Assembly (NCBI GenBank): GCA_947630585.1
Contig: CANRIE010000042.1
Span: 1-5,830, forward strand
Source: an uncultured Bacilli bacterium
Lineage (GTDB): Bacteria > Bacillota_I > Bacilli_A > RF39 > UBA660
Length of the DNA: 5,830 nucleotides
Direction: 5' to 3'
Positions 4,867 through 5,830 of this stretch are shown one piece after another. Positions within the stretch are counted from its first letter, which is position 1, and each line of letters opens with the position of its first letter. The position numbers and the translations under genes were made by a program. The notes below the pieces were generated by a model. That model saw only the letters and a program-made list of their open reading frames with translations. It did no database searches and had not been told where the DNA came from.

Positions 4867-5830
4867 ACTTTTTCAAAACTTTAGCTTCACTTTCATTTCC
4901 AATTTCGGTTGCCTTGGTATTTCTACCTCGCCATAAAGAAATATCAAACTCATTCATTTTAACTATTTCAGGGTCTACTAAAAATTGTTCAAAAATAGCA
5001 TTAGAAATAAAACCATTATTTTTAGTAAATCTTAAAGTTAATTTAACCATACTAGGTTGTACATGAGGATTAAAACTTGTATATAAATTAGATAAAGATG
5101 GCAAACAAACTCTCTTAAATCCAGCTCCTTCTTGTAATGACATAAAATGATTATGACCTTCTAAAACTAAACATTCTTTTTTTATTTTATTTAAATTAAT
5201 TGGTTCAAATCCTACATTTTCTTCTAACCTATGACTTACAAATATTTCATCGTTTTTAATTCTTAAAATTCCCTGTCTGTAACCAAGACTTACAATATCA
5301 TGCCGATATGATTCAATTATTTTATTAATATCAAGTCCAGCATTCTTTAAAGAATCAAAATCATGATCTCCTAATAAAACATAAGTTAAAATATTTTTAT
5401 CTAATGGAAAATTCTCCAAAAAATAATCTATTTGGTCTTTATGAGTTTCATGCTTTTTAGGATGCCCGATATTAATTCCATCAACTAAATCCCCAGCAAC
5501 AATAATTGCATGAATATCTTCATTCTTAGCATACTCAAAAGCTTTTTCAATTAAATCTAACCGTTCAAAAACTGAACCAATGTGTAAATCTGATAATAGT
5601 AGAAACTTTAATTCAAATTCATCTGGTTTTGTTATAATTACTTGCTCTCTTGGTAATTTTTCTTTTACACCTAAACATTTTTTTAACCTATAACTAACAT
5701 CACCACTTGAATAATAAAATCTTTTAAATTCCATACCTTCATTTTTTAAAAACGTAAAATATTGATATAAAGTTTTTAAAGGTACTCCCATTTCTAAACT
5801 AATTTCATTAACTGTTTTGTTTTCCTTAAC
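4865..5830 (-). CDS. Helix-turn-helix/metallophosphoesterase protein, N-terminus cut by window edge
   Basis: The frame is open through the right edge, giving at least 321 residues. The Met at 5791 is not a believable start: the 13 codons before it (VKENKTVNEISLE) continue a helix-turn-helix of the type TVNEISLEMGVPLKTLYQYF, and no ribosome binding site precedes it. Numbering from that Met, a calcineurin-like phosphoesterase core follows: SDLHIG (D68, H70), GDLVD (D101, D104), GDHD (141-144), a lone H187 in VSHRLEE, and GHNH (212-215). These are the five metal-binding blocks of the family, which hydrolyses phosphodiesters or phosphomonoesters with two metal ions. Oddity: block III reads GDHD instead of the usual GNHD. 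No signal peptide or membrane segment is visible in the part present. The DNA-binding-like N-terminus suggests action on nucleic acid or autoregulation, but the substrate is unknown. A weak terminator follows its stop. Confidence 0.88.
   Translation of the reverse strand, partial: VKENKTVNEISLEMGVPLKTLYQYFTFLKNEGMEFKRFYYSSGDVSYRLKKCLGVKEKLPREQVIITKPDEFELKFLLLSDLHIGSVFERLDLIEKAFEYAKNEDIHAIIVAGDLVDGINIGHPKKHETHKDQIDYFLENFPLDKNILTYVLLGDHDFDSLKNAGLDINKIIESYRHDIVSLGYRQGILRIKNDEIFVSHRLEENVGFEPINLNKIKKECLVLEGHNHFMSLQEGAGFKRVCLPSLSNLYTSFNPHVQPSMVKLTLRFTKNNGFISNAIFEQFLVDPEIVKMNEFDISLWRGRNTKATEIGNESEAKVLKK

Overview
The window comes from a very AT-rich (roughly 30% G+C by eye), low-GC Gram-positive-type bacterium. 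Signs of this are AGGAGG-type ribosome binding sites, sigma-A consensus promoters, a T-box leader on an aminoacyl-tRNA synthetase gene and an Obg GTPase with the Firmicutes-style C-terminal OCT domain. TGG is used for Trp and no gene is interrupted by TGA except the small ORF discussed below, so the standard bacterial code fits. Bacilli, Erysipelotrichia or an uncultured Mollicutes-like line would all be compatible; I cannot place it more finely.

Layout from left to right. Positions 1-2663 (minus) hold ileS, cut by the left edge, encoding a type 2 (eukaryote-like) isoleucyl-tRNA synthetase with a swapped HIGH motif (GLHH). Upstream of it, about 2675-2893, lies a complete T-box leader whose specifier (ATC) and TGGT bulge both match tRNA-Ile, with its own promoter at 2900-2928. 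Positions 2937-3528 form a gene-poor gap with a compact two-RNA module. A plus-strand transcript starts from a perfect-consensus promoter (3026-3055), carries a strong ribosome binding site and a short ORF leading into a hydrophobic segment (3148-3274, two frames), and ends at a terminator near 3371. A convergent minus-strand transcript starts from another perfect-consensus promoter (3430-3458) and ends at a hairpin near 3268-3313. The two RNAs overlap at their 3' ends and carry inverted and direct repeats that allow pairing. This has the architecture of a type I toxin-antitoxin locus. Positions 3529-4800 (minus) hold obgE with its own extended -10 promoter. Positions 4865-5830 (minus) hold a helix-turn-helix plus metallophosphoesterase protein, cut by the right edge.

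The three protein genes point the same way, but each of ileS and obgE has its own promoter, so this is not one tight operon. ileS and obgE are translation and ribosome-assembly housekeeping genes; the small module between them looks like an accessory insertion. The most interesting items are the type I toxin-antitoxin candidate with its +1 frame change, the GLHH signature in IleRS, and the identical 17-mers flanking the small-RNA module.
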